From Pyrrhosoma nymphula (taxonomy: Eukaryota > Arthropoda > Insecta > Odonata > Coenagrionidae), in assembly GCA_963573305.1 (NCBI GenBank), contig OY754337.1, positions 48,249,164 through 48,313,163 on the forward strand: 64,000 nt of DNA. Reading direction: 5' to 3'. Within the stretch, counting starts at the first letter, position 1, and each line of letters opens with the position of its first letter. Shown here in pieces: positions 1 to 10,689 of this stretch. Position numbers and translations under genes: made by a program. The notes under the pieces are model-generated. The model made no database searches. It was not told the origin of the DNA and saw nothing but the letters and a program-made list of their open reading frames with translations.

Positions 1-105
1 CGAAAAATCTCTGCCACCGCCGGGATTCGAACTCAGGACATCGGTATGAGAAGCCAGAACTCTAGCCATCACACCAACCCGATATCCACCCTCCCTCCTT
101 AGTCT
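1..105 (-). mobile_element. tRNA-derived SINE head (partial, runs off window start)
   Basis: Read on the minus strand this is tRNA-like: an A-box-like GGTGTGATGGCTAGAGT, an anticodon-arm-like segment, and a B box GAGTTCGAATCCC followed by CGGCGGTGGCAGAG. It has no clean acceptor stem and ends at the window edge, so a functional tRNA is unlikely; a tRNA-derived SINE head carrying an internal Pol III promoter fits better. It abuts the copy of the short-tailed retroposon family at 125-222, which lies in the opposite orientation. Confidence 0.6.
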
Positions 106-124
106 CACATTATTATTATGCATA

Positions 125-222
125 ATTAGTCGTAGTTACAGTAACTTTAGGGTATAGTGAAATGAATGTCGGTGAATACTCACCCTGAGGTGGCTTGCAG
201 GGTATTTTGTAGATGTAGATTT
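125..222 (+). repeat. Short-tailed retroposon family, subfamily i, copy 1
   Basis: Contains the shared 3' tail of the family: TGAGGTGGCTTGCAGGGTAT then TTTGTAGATGTAGA. It is preceded by the subfamily i segment (AATTAGTCGTAGTTACAG, then a GGTATAGTGAA block), also seen near 13050, 29950 and 44330. Part of the CCCTGCCACACACCC block is deleted here. The end in a GTAGAT repeat suggests a retroposon with a microsatellite-like 3' tail. Confidence 0.65.
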
Positions 223-475
223 CTTTCATCTATATTCCATGCTTGGTCTTCCTCTGACATTATTCTCATCCACTTCTCATTCCAGTTTTGTATAAACAGG
301 TTGTTTCGTGTCTCAGAATATTTCCCATTATTTTGTCTCATATACTCAAGAGAGTTTTCATCAAACATCTTCCATCCCAAACTATTTAAAGGCATTTTTC
401 ATTGTAGATTCTCTCTGTCCATTTGATCATTATTCATCTATAAGAACGCATATCTGTCCACCACAACATTCTAAA
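180..475 (-). pseudogene. LINE reverse-transcriptase C-terminal remnant
   Basis: The minus-strand translation contains the segment LEYIRQNNGKYSETRNNLF followed by a MSEEDQAWN end. It resembles the region after the RT domain of insect LINEs (typically RRxxxIGHILRHxxLFK...RGRPR). Several frameshifts and stops are present. Related copies lie at 13560, 47640, 52010 and 54090. Confidence 0.5.
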
Positions 476-479
476 TAAG

Positions 480-1000
480 TTCAAGAAAACTTATTGGAAA
501 TAGATTATAGATTTAAGATGAATCATTACACATTTCATATAATAGTCGTTTCTTCTCGGGCTGTATGTCTGTGACTGCGAGCAAGTCTTGTGAAGACATT
601 ATGGGACTTATGGAGAACGCTGTTGCCAAACTTGTAAAAACTCCCTGTGCTCGAATTTCAACAGCGCGTTACATTAAAACAGTTAAGGAAAATATTTGTG
701 AGTTGGAAGACAACTTGGTGTGCAGTAAGTATACCGCATAGCACTATATGCTAATATCCTACTGCTCTTATACTCGCAACTACATCCGGAACGCCCTAAA
801 CCACAGTGATGCCTCCCCTCCTGCATCGACTCCGTTGTGTTCACGAGACTCTCGGAAGACAAAGCGTACACTAACTACTCGCATTACAAGACGTGTCTCG
901 ATCGTCCATCAAGTTAAGATTTATAAATATATTTCCGCTCGTCTTGCAAAACACTCGCGTACCAAGTTACTTGCAATTAAGAGATTTCACTCTAAATCCC
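480..1000. repeat. Unclassified interspersed repeat related to 46370-46560
   Basis: Blocks GCTGTTGCCAAACT, AAATATTT...TTGGAAGACAAC and GCATAGCAC occur in the same order here (about 615-745) and at 46380-46530. No coding potential was recognised. The short ORFs in this stretch overlap on both strands and look spurious. Confidence 0.45.
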
Positions 1001-1009
1001 TCGCGTGAC

Positions 1010-1560
1010 ATGGCCTGCAGGGGAGGAACCGGAGGAGTTGTTTGGGGGAAAGAGGGGGGGGGGAAGAGAGGGGAGAAGAAGGGAAGGTAGGGGGGAAAAG
1101 GTGCAAGATACCGACGTGCTTTCAAAGAATTTCTCGAGAAAGGAGTAAAAACCGGGTGAGCGAGGAGAATGAAGGAGGATGCGGAGGAAGCGGGCGGGGA
1201 GAGACAAGGAAGAGGAGAGAAGGGAAAGTGAAACGGGGTGTGTGTGGCAGGGGGTGTCAGGAGGGAGAGAAAAGAGAGAGCTATATAGCGTCGGTCGGGA
1301 GTGGTTGGGGCTCGGCGGAAGTCGGTGTAATGGAGCCGAAGGTCGCCCCCCCAACGATAAGGCAGAGGCAAGGCGGAGGAGGGAGAAGAGGGGAGGTAGG
1401 CGGTCATATCGAGAAGAAACAATCCGGGGGTAAGAGGAGGGGGGTGGCGTGGCGTTCCAAGAGGAGGAGGCGCTCAGAAATGCGGTGGCGGGGAGGAAGG
1501 TTGGCGTGGCGGGAGTGGGGTCGCCGAGTTTTTCAAAGTCGGGGTCGCGGGCACGACTCA
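1010..1560 (+). repeat. Purine-rich (GGA-type) low-complexity island
   Basis: About 550 bp of G/A-rich sequence with runs such as GAGGGGGGGGGG. A long reading frame on the plus strand (1042-1785) encodes almost only Gly, Arg, Glu and Lys and continues through the palindrome at 1672-1732, so it is treated as a composition artefact. A TATATAGC element at about 1281-1288 sits in this tract, but nothing confirms a promoter. Confidence 0.6.
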
Positions 1561-1671
1561 GCCCAGACTCTCGTTATGCAATGGATCATCGCTCGTAGTA
1601 GTGTACGTATATCACACGAACGGTATATGAAAAACAAAACGAATGAGGATCAGACTACTGGGAGGCGGCGC

Positions 1672-1732
1672 CACGAACAGAATAGTATCCCGAACGCCGC
1701 GGCGCGGCGTTCGGGATACTATTCCGTTCGTG
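1672..1732. repeat. Near-perfect GC-rich palindrome, 29-bp arms, 3-bp loop
   Basis: The left arm 1672-1700 and right arm 1704-1732 are reverse complements with a single mismatch. The loop is GGC, and the centre (CGCCGCGGCGCGGCG) is itself GC-palindromic. A weaker outer pairing (GAGGCG near 1663 with CGCCTC near 1746) may lengthen the stem. It could be a MITE core or an extruding cruciform; no target-site duplication was found. Confidence 0.8.
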
Positions 1733-2189
1733 ACGTTCTCCCGTCGCCTCTCAAGAAACGGAAACATAAGCGAACCTTGAACTAACACGCGCCTTAATAA
1801 CTCTAACGAACATTAATTTTATAAGCGGTACCAAAAAACGGCTTCTGGGAACAAGAGCGAAATCCCATCGAAGGTGAATGGTGAACATTTAAATCGGGGA
1901 AATGAGACTGCAGAACGGACGGGTTTGAAAATTTAGGCTTAATAGTTTTGAGTAACTTCCAAGCCCATCTATTTTCTAGGGACATCAAAAACATTTTTCG
2001 AAACCCGATACACTGCAGTAGATTAGACCAGAAGAATAAAATTAAGGAAAATACTTCAGAACGAACAGATTTTAAATGCCATATTTCCGGCGTACATTTA
2101 AGAGAAAATAGATGCCATTGAGGCATTATAAATAGGTTTGTCGATTGGTAGTACAGCTAATTATTTGCTCAGATCTCTAAGGTTTGTAT

Positions 2190-2512
2190 AATCTGATGCG
2201 CAGTACTAGCAGCATTTCTCGCATACTTCCTGTATAACTCTTGTAGCTCTGTGCCTTTATGTAGTTGTAATATCTCGAAGTATACTGGGAGAGTACCTAC
2301 AGCATAGAGTGCACGTTAGTGAAATGTCACCACCACAGAGATATTTGCAGGTTTATACTAAATCATTAATAGTCGTAGATTCATAAACATCAGTAGGATA
2401 TAGTGCAGTGCATTTTGATGAAAACTCGCACCCTGCCACGCACCCTTCCACATCAACATCTACGAAGTACCGTGAAAGCCACCACTAGGGTATGTGGCAC
2501 GGGGTGATTCCA
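2190..2512 (+). repeat. Short-tailed retroposon: two copies in inverted contact
   Basis: A subfamily i body (GCAGTACTAGCAGCATTTCT, TATAACTCTTGTA, then the TAGTCGTAG segment) runs to about 2458 on the plus strand and aligns by eye with 12840-13158 and 29690-30010. At 2455-2512 a second tail follows in the opposite orientation (CATCTACGAAGTACC, then AGCCACCACTAGGGTATGTG). The two CCCTGCCAC-type blocks form an inverted repeat with ~19-bp arms. Confidence 0.6.
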
Positions 2513-2931
2513 CACTAAACATGCAGCACTTGTCCCAGTTCAAATTAGAACCTCGTACGTTCCCCCGGCCGGTAGTTGCAGACCAATAAGCAGTCAGAAG
2601 GACTATGCATTTTGCGCAACCTGGATGTGCCTTGCAGGACTTTATGTAGATATATCCGTGGATGACATTTCGAAATCCATTTCGGATACATGAGATGTGA
2701 ATCGAAGACCCTTGGTCAGACATTGCCGTCCTCAAAGTGCACTATTCCTAATCCTTAATCATCGTACGACTAGTTCTTTTATGAGGAATGACTATATTGC
2801 CGAACTCAATTACAGAGCGACAGAATTGGATGTATTCGTGACTCGATATGATGTCCCAGGGAATACTGACGCTTCACCCTAGGGTATTCCTGACTCCGCA
2901 AAATGATTGTGAAACACTTTTCTTACCACAC

Positions 2932-4040
2932 GGAAGTCTGAACCCCTACAGAGAACAAATTTAACCTTTATAGCATTCGCTGAGGCATATGAACGTTTCT
3001 TCTCAAAGAAAAAAGTGAGAACGAAATAAGATTTATTCAACCACGCGTTCATAAAACACAAATAATAATCAAGCACGTAATTTATCATCCTTCAACCGGA
3101 GCAACAATGACTTTTACCAGTGAAATATGCATTGCAAAAATTGCCTCTCCATCAATCTGCCATGTTAATTTAAATTTATTAGATACGGAAGTCTGAACCC
3201 CTACAGAGGACTAATGTAACCTTTATAGCATTCGCTGAGGCATATGGACGTTTCTTCACAAATAAATAATCGCCTAAGAGGCAAAAATCATACCTTCGTT
3301 TCAATATAATCTTTAATCAAGTGTCCACTGCATTTCCTGGGTTTAGCGGTGCATAAAATTGGATGATAAAATAAAAATCTTTTGAGTAAGTTCAAAATGT
3401 AGGTTGAAACCTTAGCGTAATTTCGTAGTAGATCACTATTTGGCAGGCGTTCAACATATGTTGCTCGAGAAGTGTAACAAAAAAAACAAGCGCAAGTTAA
3501 AGGAAAGGATAAAATCGTAAGGAAAAGGATGGACTTAAAATGTAATTTTTCCTCAGACTCCTCAATGAACAGGGACAGAAATAGTTGCGATATATCTTTT
3601 CTACGAAATTTCCACCCTCGTTAGGTAGAATTGAATTGGCACTAGCGTTTAACAACTCATGATTGCTACTAACACCTCTCCACGATAGAAATGTCTCGCA
3701 TGATTTTGTTTTCCGCATGAACTGACTACTTCCTTATTTCTGCCTGCCTCCTCCACCTCCTCCTCCCTCCCTATTCTTCGCCTGTCACATGAAATACTTC
3801 TTATATTGATATTAAGTTTACGATTTTCACTGCAAAAAAACTTGAGAGAGAACTGCTTTTTCCAATTTTCCGAAATGAGAATTATTCACCAACGCGTTCA
3901 TTGCAATGGAAAACTCAAATAACAATCAAGCACGCACTCTCTCATCCTTCAACCGGAGCAACAATGACTTTTTCCAGTGAAATATGCATTGCAAAAATTG
4001 CCTCTCCATCATTCTGCCTTGTTAATTTAAATTAATGAGA
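2932..4040 (+). repeat. Local direct duplications
   Basis: Two repeats interleave. Block A (ACGGAAGTCTGAACCCCTAC through GGCATATG..CGTTTCTT) occurs at about 2932-3005 and 3184-3256. Block B (ACGCGTTCAT, then TCATCCTTCAACCGGAGCAA, then TTGCCTCTCCATCA) occurs at about 3040-3185 and 3890-4035. Divergence is low. No coding potential was seen, so this may be a partly duplicated non-coding repeat. Confidence 0.75.
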
Positions 4041-4720
4041 TACATTTCTGAGACGAAACTCGAGTTCTTCGAAATTTGGGTTTACTTGCCTAACTCCCAT
4101 AGCTGACGTTAAATGTAAGGGGGGATCCATTTCTTCGTGACGAGAATATCTCTCAATTCTCTGGAGTAAAATTTGGGCCATTTACGTAAATTTAGTAACA
4201 TAAATAAAATATATTGGACAAAACAGTAAGCAGCTCTTCCTGGTGTTATTGTCTGCTAGATCTCTAAAGCGGGTTCCACCGAATGCAAAAAGCTTCTAAC
4301 ATGCCTTCCAGACCAAAATTTCAATTTTTCCAGGAGAAAATTCCATTCTTTGAATTGCATTTTAAAGAAGGCACAAGAATATGAACACAATAAATTAATG
4401 CATGTACTGTTAGGGAATACAGTTTCCCAACGAACAGAGTACCGCCACTATCGCTCTAAAGGAAAATCGGCTTCCTTCTTTCAGGTGTATTCTTTTTAAG
4501 TGGCGGCCGTGGCTAGGGCCACGAATTACACGCGCACAAACAGAGCAGAAGCAAATATTACATCTTACTCACCCCGAGTTTCAAGAATAGGACCGACAAG
4601 TTTATTTTAAGGGTATAATTACTTGATAAACACCAATTTAGAGCTCCAATGCCTCCTTCAGGCAAGGTACTAAAATCTTGAGTCCACACGGCAACAAAAA
4701 ATGTACCACTCACTTACTGA
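4040..4720. other. No gene; contains a repeat shared with 11260-11370
   Basis: The segment at 4330-4440 (AAAATTCCATT, TTTTAAAGAAGGC, then GAATA.AGTTTC) recurs at about 11275-11370. The repeat lies next to the CCCTGACTTTTCC-type sequences described separately. Nothing else is supportable. Confidence 0.4.
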
Positions 4721-4729
4721 AAATAATCA

Positions 4730-4835
4730 TATTTTGACTTTGAAAAGCAAATTTCCAGAATAATTTTCGCATTTTCCAGGCCTGTTTTCAATTTTCATTA
4801 CTTTTCCAGGTATTCCAGGCCTGTAGCAACCCTGT
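4730..4835. repeat. TTCCAGG-rich interspersed repeat
   Basis: Several spaced copies of CATTTTCCAGGCCTG/CTTTTCCAGGTATTCCAGG followed by GTAGCAACCCTG. Similar TTCCCTGACTTTTCCAGG sequences occur at 11200-11260, 40540-40600, 40990-41055, 42900-43020 and 43220-43275, usually next to an A..CACCCTG or GGTTGC block. It is an interspersed repeat with internal short-period structure. Confidence 0.55.
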
Positions 4836-5189
4836 TTTAAGGACCTGAAAATGATGCTAGCACACAATGCCTTTACATGGATTTGTTCTTCAGCCTTGTG
4901 ACAGCAATGCGTAAATGGGCTTTGTCGGTAGATGTTACGCTGATTTTCATTCAGTGGCAGTGCCATCGCACAAGTTTGAAAGCAGGCGAGGGGTAAGCTG
5001 GACCACTAACTTATATCCCCACAAACACTTCAGCTTGGCAATGTCGTTGGGGATGCCACAGTAGCACTCTAAACGCTCGCTGATTCGTTTTATTTTATAT
5101 TCATAGCTAAATGAAGAATCGCAACATCGACAAAATTTCTAAGGAAAATTTGTCAAAGATTTTCACGCTCTATCAAATGATAAAACTAA

Positions 5190-5636
5190 CTAGAGTCCCG
5201 CTAATCCGAACTAATCGGGACCTGACTCTTCGGACTTAAAAAATTTCGGATTATCCGTAAAATTCCATTATTATAGTAAAACCAATTCAAATCACTTTAT
5301 TTCATGTATTGATACAATATTGTACATATTTCTGTACTTTTTACAGTACTGTATTACAAAATCGACAATAATTACAATAGGTACATACATTAAAATCTGT
5401 ATTGTACAGTAAATCTGTATCTGTAGAGTAAATTATCCGAACACACAGTAGTTTTCTACCATGCTGTAGTAAAAGTTAATTATAGAGTGGTTTTTCTAAG
5501 TTTGTACAATGATTTTGTTCAGATCATTCCCAAAATTCATCCTAAACTATATTTTACATTTTTTAAATGTTCCGAAAATTTTGTTCAGTTTAACTGAATT
5601 TTCGGATTATCGATGCTCGGATAAGCGGGACTCTGG
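5190..5636. mobile_element. Pogo/Tigger-like MITE, ~447 bp
   Basis: The termini are inverted: left CTAGAGTCCCGCTAATCCGA, right (reverse complement) CCAGAGTCCCGCTTATCCGA, 18 of 20 matching. Both ends continue with further CGGATTAT blocks. AGAGTCCCG...ATCCGAA is the terminal pattern I associate with pogo/Tigger non-autonomous elements. No clear TA duplication remains. A second copy lies at 31577-32170, sharing CAATTCAAATCACTTTATTT-like interior. Confidence 0.75.
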
Positions 5637-5654
5637 TGTATTTTGCTTTTTTTT

Positions 5655-6130
5655 CTAGTGGGGGGTAGTTTTGCATGGTGCAGAAACGTGGAACGTGGAA
5701 CCTGAGAAAAAAGAACGATTATATGCTGCAGGCGCTAGATGTGTTGGCGCGGAGGACGGAGAATGTGCAGTGGACGGAAAGGAAGAGGAACGGGGAAGTT
5801 CTCGGTATGGTGGGCGAGGAGAGGAAACGACTCGAGGAAAATAGGAAGGTGGTTGGAGCAAATGATAATGGGAGAGGTGATGCTGAAGGCCGTGATGGAG
5901 GAGAGGATGTTGGGTTAGCGTGGGAGGGGAAGAAACAGAATAAGTCTTCATGGATGGGACGAAGAGAGTAAGGACGTATGTTGACAATGAGATAGAGAAA
6001 TCGTGTAAGTATAAAGGTGCCCGCCCCTGGTAAAAAATCTAGAGCATTTTTCTTCCCTCAATCTAAACCTACCTTAACCGGTAGATAACCATAATTCTGT
6101 AAGTACATTACCGGCAGCCCTCCACGGTGT
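5655..6130 (+). pseudogene. LINE RT C-terminal tail, family A, with 3' UTR
   Basis: The translation includes TWNLRKKNDYMLQALDVLAR, then ENVQWTERKRNGEVLGMVGE, then ERKRLEE. This is the usual tail after the RT domain of arthropod LINEs (EN..WTERKxNEEVLxMVGEERKLLEEI). A frameshift interrupts the following GHVMR...GRRGRGR part. The 3' end carries a CTTAACCGGTAGATAACC block, shared with tails at 17850, 28970 and 54880, which marks the family's 3' end. It is 5'-truncated and dead. Confidence 0.75.
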
Positions 6131-6269
6131 AAGTACAAAAGCATTGCATATCCGTATCAAGGGTAATAAACTACAATCCGTCCTCCCCACTTATGCTCCT
6201 CCCCTTAGCTTTGGGCTAATGACTTTCTCCCTTCGATGGTAAACTTCGGCACAAAGCCCCAAGACCATG

Positions 6270-6905
6270 AGGCCTGTGCGAATATCGAAAATAATCGATA
6301 TCGATCAATTATAAGAATAATTGAAAATGTGGTAGATTAATTGACATCGAAATGGGTGTCAATTAATTGGCATTGCTCAATTGAATGGCATCGACCAATT
6401 AATTGACAGGACTCAATTGGATCATGCTTTTCAAAGGCTTTCCTTTGCCAATGAGAAGAATGAAAGAATTCATTTGAAAAACAGCAAAATAATTCAATCA
6501 GTTAGCTTTTATTCATTAATTAAAGGAATAGATCGCTATTTGAAGACAGGCAGATGAGATCCTCAGTGTGTTCATCCGACAGACACTAACGTGTGTCGAT
6601 GACAATGTTCCCGCCGAGACTGAAAGTCTCCGACGCAGTGCTAGTTGCCGGGATAGTTAGCTAACTTCTGGAGGGAGGGTGGGGTAGATGATGGCCGTCA
6701 CCACCGTCAATAATCGTCAATTAATCGATTACCGGACAATAATTATGAATTGAATTACAATTGAACAATAATTGACACTTGAAAAAAATTGACAATCGAG
6801 TCGATTACCATAATCGACATTGATGTGCTGAAATAATCGATCAACAGTAAAAATAATTGAATCGACGATTCAATTAATCGAATAATCGCACAGTCCTCAT
6901 GCGGC
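6270..6905 (-). mobile_element. hAT element remnant, internally deleted
   Basis: The ends are inverted: left CATGAGGCCTGTGCGAATAT, right (reverse complement) CATGAGGACTGTGCGATTAT. The subterminal regions are packed with AATCGAT/CAATTAATTG motifs. Inside, the minus strand at about 6535-6660 encodes LTIPATSTASETFSLGGNIV followed by IDTR, a stop, then SDEHTEDLICL. This is the hAT transposase C-terminal dimerisation region (usually IPATSTPSERxFSxAGN...LSxEHxExLxFL). The stop and missing N-terminus make it non-functional. No convincing 8-bp TSD was seen. Confidence 0.75.
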
Positions 6906-7029
6906 ATCACCGCGGCGTGGGCGCGAACTTGGCGGAGGAAATAAATGATACACGCACACGCTAATGGCCGAGCGCTACCTATGATGATACGAATTTCCAC
7001 CTCATACATTACAACAATTACACCCTTTT

Positions 7030-7450
7030 ACAATATAGAGTGGAAGTGAAACTTGGGTATGTTCGGATTAAAATTAGTGTACGCAAAATGTAAGAGGGTG
7101 AGAGTATTTCTGAGAAAAGCTTGCGGTAAAAGTAAGAGGGATAGAGTTAGGAATGAGTAGGTGATGGAAGAATGTGGAATGGATACTCCGGTAATGGATG
7201 TTTGGGGATGTAAAGAGCGTGCTCCGTTGGTTTGGCCATGTTGAGAGAATGGATGAGAGTCGGATAACTAAATAGATATTAGATAGTGGAGTGGGGTGAG
7301 TGAGAGTAAGGGGTAAACAGAAAAAGATGGTTGAATGCGAAGAAGAGACTCTTTAAGGAATATCGTGGGTCTTTAGAACACGAGTGAATGAGGCAATGCG
7401 CATGTATGTGACAAAAGCGAAGGAGGTATGCAATATGCGGGACAATGAAA
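7030..7450 (+). pseudogene. LINE RT C-terminal tail, 'GHVERM' family
   Basis: Nucleotides GTGGAAGTGAAACTTGGGTA, then GGGATAGAGTTAGGAATGAG, GGTTTGGCCATGTTGAGAGA and GAAGCGAAGGAGGTATGC-type ending match the tails at 39230, 53260 and 55670. The consensus protein reads approximately RDRVRNEVIMxECGMD..PVM..YE followed by RxLRWFGHVERMDE. Frameshifts abound. Confidence 0.65.
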
Positions 7451-8064
7451 TTCGAAGCCAATTGTCTAGGTCTGATGTCGACAATTTAACTCTTTTAATT
7501 ATCCCTACCACGAAAGTAAACAACACAATAGGCATGTTATGCATGTTAATTTTAGCGGCATAGTGCACGATGTAAAAGAGCGGATAATCCAATGACCAGA
7601 AGCTTTTGAAAATGCCACCGGTCTCCGAGTCTATCTTAACCCGACATCGCGGCTCATATGGAAGCAGTAAGTCGTCGATCTACTGAAAGTTTCCCTATTT
7701 GCCACACTTAACTGTTACACGAGACATTAGTACCCATTGTCACGATTGATACAGTTTAAGCATTTACTATTTGAAATCGAAAATATCAATGAAAATAATA
7801 ATAATAAAAATTTGTATTTCCTTATTGGAGGTGATCTACCAGTTAAGTTAGGTTAAATTGGAAGCATAAATACATATGAAAACTTTTATAGCCGAAGGCC
7901 CATATGTTGATAACTATAAATACTTAGGTATTATAGTTTACAACAACTTCAAATGGGGCTAAAATGAGGTTTCTTATTGTTACGCCAAACCCTCATACCA
8001 AGTATCCTCCCCTAAAATCACCGCAAAGCCCTAATTAACATGCTTCAACCAATAGATTTTATGG

Positions 8065-8240
8065 TTCCATCTAAATCTACATAATACTCTGCAAGCCAGT
8101 TCAAGGGTGTGTGGCAGAGGGTTTCAGACGTGACTTCGTGGAAGTGACTGATATCCATTGTAATAACAAAACTCTGTACTATTCCACACTTAATCTCTGC
8201 GACCGGTTTCACTTGGCCACGGCCTTCTGAATCTATGTCA
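8065..8240 (-). repeat. Short-tailed retroposon copy, divergent subfamily
   Basis: Minus-oriented tail: CATCTAAATCTACATAATAC, then TCTGCAAGCCAGTTCAAGGG and TGTGTGGCAGAGGGT. The upstream body (GTTTCAGACGTGACTTCG onward) differs from subfamilies i and ii. It ends near a CTCTGCGACCGGTTTC block. Confidence 0.55.
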
Positions 8241-8399
8241 GATTCCATAGCTTCAACCGTTCTATGCTTGCAGACAGAACCTTCTGAATCTTTGAAATCT
8301 GCCAGACGATGCCTCATCAAGGTAAAACCGATTTCAGAGATCAATACAATGTGGACAAGTTAAACGTTTTACTGTGGATCGACACTAGACTGCTTCAGC

Positions 8400-8660
8400 C
8401 ACTTCTTATGCCTCGTTATTTTTTACACAGCAATCTCATTTTCTCCCAGTCATGCTCCACACTTCTTCGTTCAGTTTTCTTTTCAGTCATATTAATTTCT
8501 TTATCCTTCTCCAAACCCACATCTCAAAGGCTTCCAATCTACAGTCATTTTTCTTCCTTGTGACTAGGTTTCATCAACATAAAAAGTTACACACCAGATC
8601 AAACGCCAAACCCATTTTTCTCTTCCGCATCTTTGCTAAGGGTCGCCGTCATTAGTTCTG
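8400..8660 (-). pseudogene. Possible LINE RT tail (degraded)
   Basis: On the minus strand, a stretch coding for a Leu/Glu-Ala-Phe-Glu-Met-Trp-type motif (from CTCCAAACCCACATCTCAAA, reverse complement) resembles the region upstream of the RT tail seen at 17850. The rest is too decayed to confirm. Confidence 0.35.
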
Positions 8661-8929
8661 TCCTTCTCTTTAAAAGCCTCCTCTGCTAACGCAATTTTCC
8701 TCCCAACGTCATATGTATGTACTCAACCTAATTTCGCGTAAAATAATACCTCTGTAGCTAAATTGTTCCACGTTTTCCTGCTTAATTAATTAAACATTAT
8801 TTCGAAATAAAAATTCAAGATATTGCGTATTGAATAGAAATTTCGGACAGGATGAGGAAGGATAAAATTATCCATGAATTAGAAAACAATAAAAATTTAG
8901 GAGCGATTTTCTCGGTGGGTGATAGTGAA

Positions 8930-9185
8930 TTTTAATCGACTGATCATTGGACGTGGTCAAAAACTGCTTACGAGGAACAAAACAAAGATTTAGTTCTGAC
9001 AGAAACACAAATTTAACTAACAGACGTTCTAAGAATCCTCTTGTTCAACACCAAAGTTCAATGAGTGATCTCGGTCCATTGAATTACCAGCTTTTTCCAC
9101 GCTCCAACGTCATGGGCAAAGGAAATAAGAGAGATAAATTACGCTATAGATTACAGCAATTTAATTTACATCTTTGAGAAAGGAT
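8930..9185 (+). repeat. Unclassified repeat R, copy 1
   Basis: Shares AACAAAGATTTAGTTCT, TCTCGGTCCATTGAATTACC and AGCTTTTTCCACG blocks with 14890-15010. No recognisable protein in either copy. Confidence 0.5.
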
Positions 9186-10070
9186 CTCTATAGTACCGGC
9201 AGATTTTTCATGAATGCTTTGAAGCGTGCGAGAATAAAAGCTGCTCTCCTTTAACAAGGGTTTCAGAGCCGTCAAATTAATTTGGATCTAATAAAATTTC
9301 TGTTCCAAGAAGTCAAATTAAAAAAAATCTTTTCGACTCTCCAGGATTGAAATTCATTTTCCTCACTGTTACCTTGGCGTCTGATTTACTTGAAACCCTT
9401 CGAAATTAATTCAAATATTAAAAGGTGCATTTGTGAATGCGACGCAATCATTCGATTTCACAGAATTTAGATAAATGCAGCACAATTCTACGTTTTCCTT
9501 CCAGGGAAATCCGACTTTTCATTCCGAGGATATTGCCGAGGCCCGAAGTCTACCGAGGAAAATAATACAATGCAAAAGAAATGGAATTTATACCGACCAC
9601 TGTGCAGTCTCCAATTCACATCACGATAGTTCAAATCCGATTGAGTATCATTTCTAACTCTTCCTTCGGGTTACCTCATATTTACGAACTTTAAGGGGTA
9701 AAAAGATTAAATGTGAAAACTATAGAGCGTTCGACATTTAATTGAGAGTTTGGGCTCTTATAGAGATTCGTTGCCTGCATTAATCTCCATGAAGAGTGCG
9801 ATAATGCCAATATCAGAAGGAAAGTTAACATAGTAATAGGCCATATACTAACTGGGCATGTAAAAGTTTTCCAATATGCAAATACCAAATTATTCCCAAA
9901 AGCAACTAGCTTTCACTTAGCGCGGTGTTGATAATGGTTGCCAACGTGACCTACAGTTGAGTAAACCGGGCGTTTGAGTAAGTTTGGCAACAGCGTTCTT
10001 CATAAGGCCCATACTGCCAACTAATTGTAGAACGCTCAATAGAATGGAGGGCTCCAGTTATACCAATCTT

Positions 10071-10623
10071 AAGCCCGTTTCGCACGATACTTGATCCAGC
10101 ACACGGCCGAGGATACTCGCTAGTATGATAGCTTTGCAGTACCGTGTGGTATAGAACCAGCATGCTGGCTAACAAGCATAATAGCTACTCGCTGGGCAAC
10201 TTGATTTCGTAATTGATGCGGAACTAGTTTGCTGCTAGCTCCCAGTAGGACCTAGTAGCCGTCGACCGATCACGTTAGCTTTTACAGTCGCAATACGGTC
10301 ATCACTTGTTTTAATCAGCGCCTCACTTTATCGCGGGTGTAACGCTCTCTTTGGCGGTGAAATCAATGAGCGGTGAAAATGTCTCGACAATCCCTGCTAT
10401 TATTCCAGCAGCCAAAAGTCGACTTCTTTTCATGGTAATTTACCATTTTCTTTTAACAGTTCGTAACAGTAGACGACAGTACCACTTCTTCGCAAGCACA
10501 AGTTCAATGATCGTGTGAAACCTTCTATCACGGTTTCTATCATCCTGGGTTTCGTCCTCAATATCAAGTACCAGCTAGCATACTAGGTCTAGTGCTAGAT
10601 CAAGTATCGTGCGAAACGGCCTT
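10071..10623. mobile_element. TIR element, 553 bp, ~32-bp TIRs (possibly TTAA-type)
   Basis: The left end AAGCCCGTTTCGCACGATAC plus TTGATCCAGCAC is mirrored by the right end (reverse complement AAGGCCGTTTCGCACGATAC plus TTGATCTAGCAC), 30 of 32 matching. Weaker pairing continues inward (CTAGTATG..AGC). The left end reads CTTAAGCCCG. Single ends with TTAAGGCCGTTTTA at 14326 and CTTAAGGCCGTTATAC at 15009 suggest a TTAA-targeting family (piggyBac- or Kolobok-like), but the right flank reads TTTA. There is no coding sequence, so it is a MITE. Confidence 0.7.
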
Positions 10624-10689
10624 TAGGATTATTGAACAACTAATTACTAACGACACTATTGCCAAAACCTTAACCCTTATTTCCACTGG

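Noticed and set aside
1281..1288. TATATAGC in the GA-rich island as a core promoter
   Set aside because: No convincing initiator at the expected distance and no gene downstream.
1042..1785. Longest plus-strand ORF (247 codons)
   Set aside because: Gly/Arg/Glu/Lys-dominated translation of a purine-rich tract that reads through a DNA palindrome; no domain, and opposite-strand frames are equally open.
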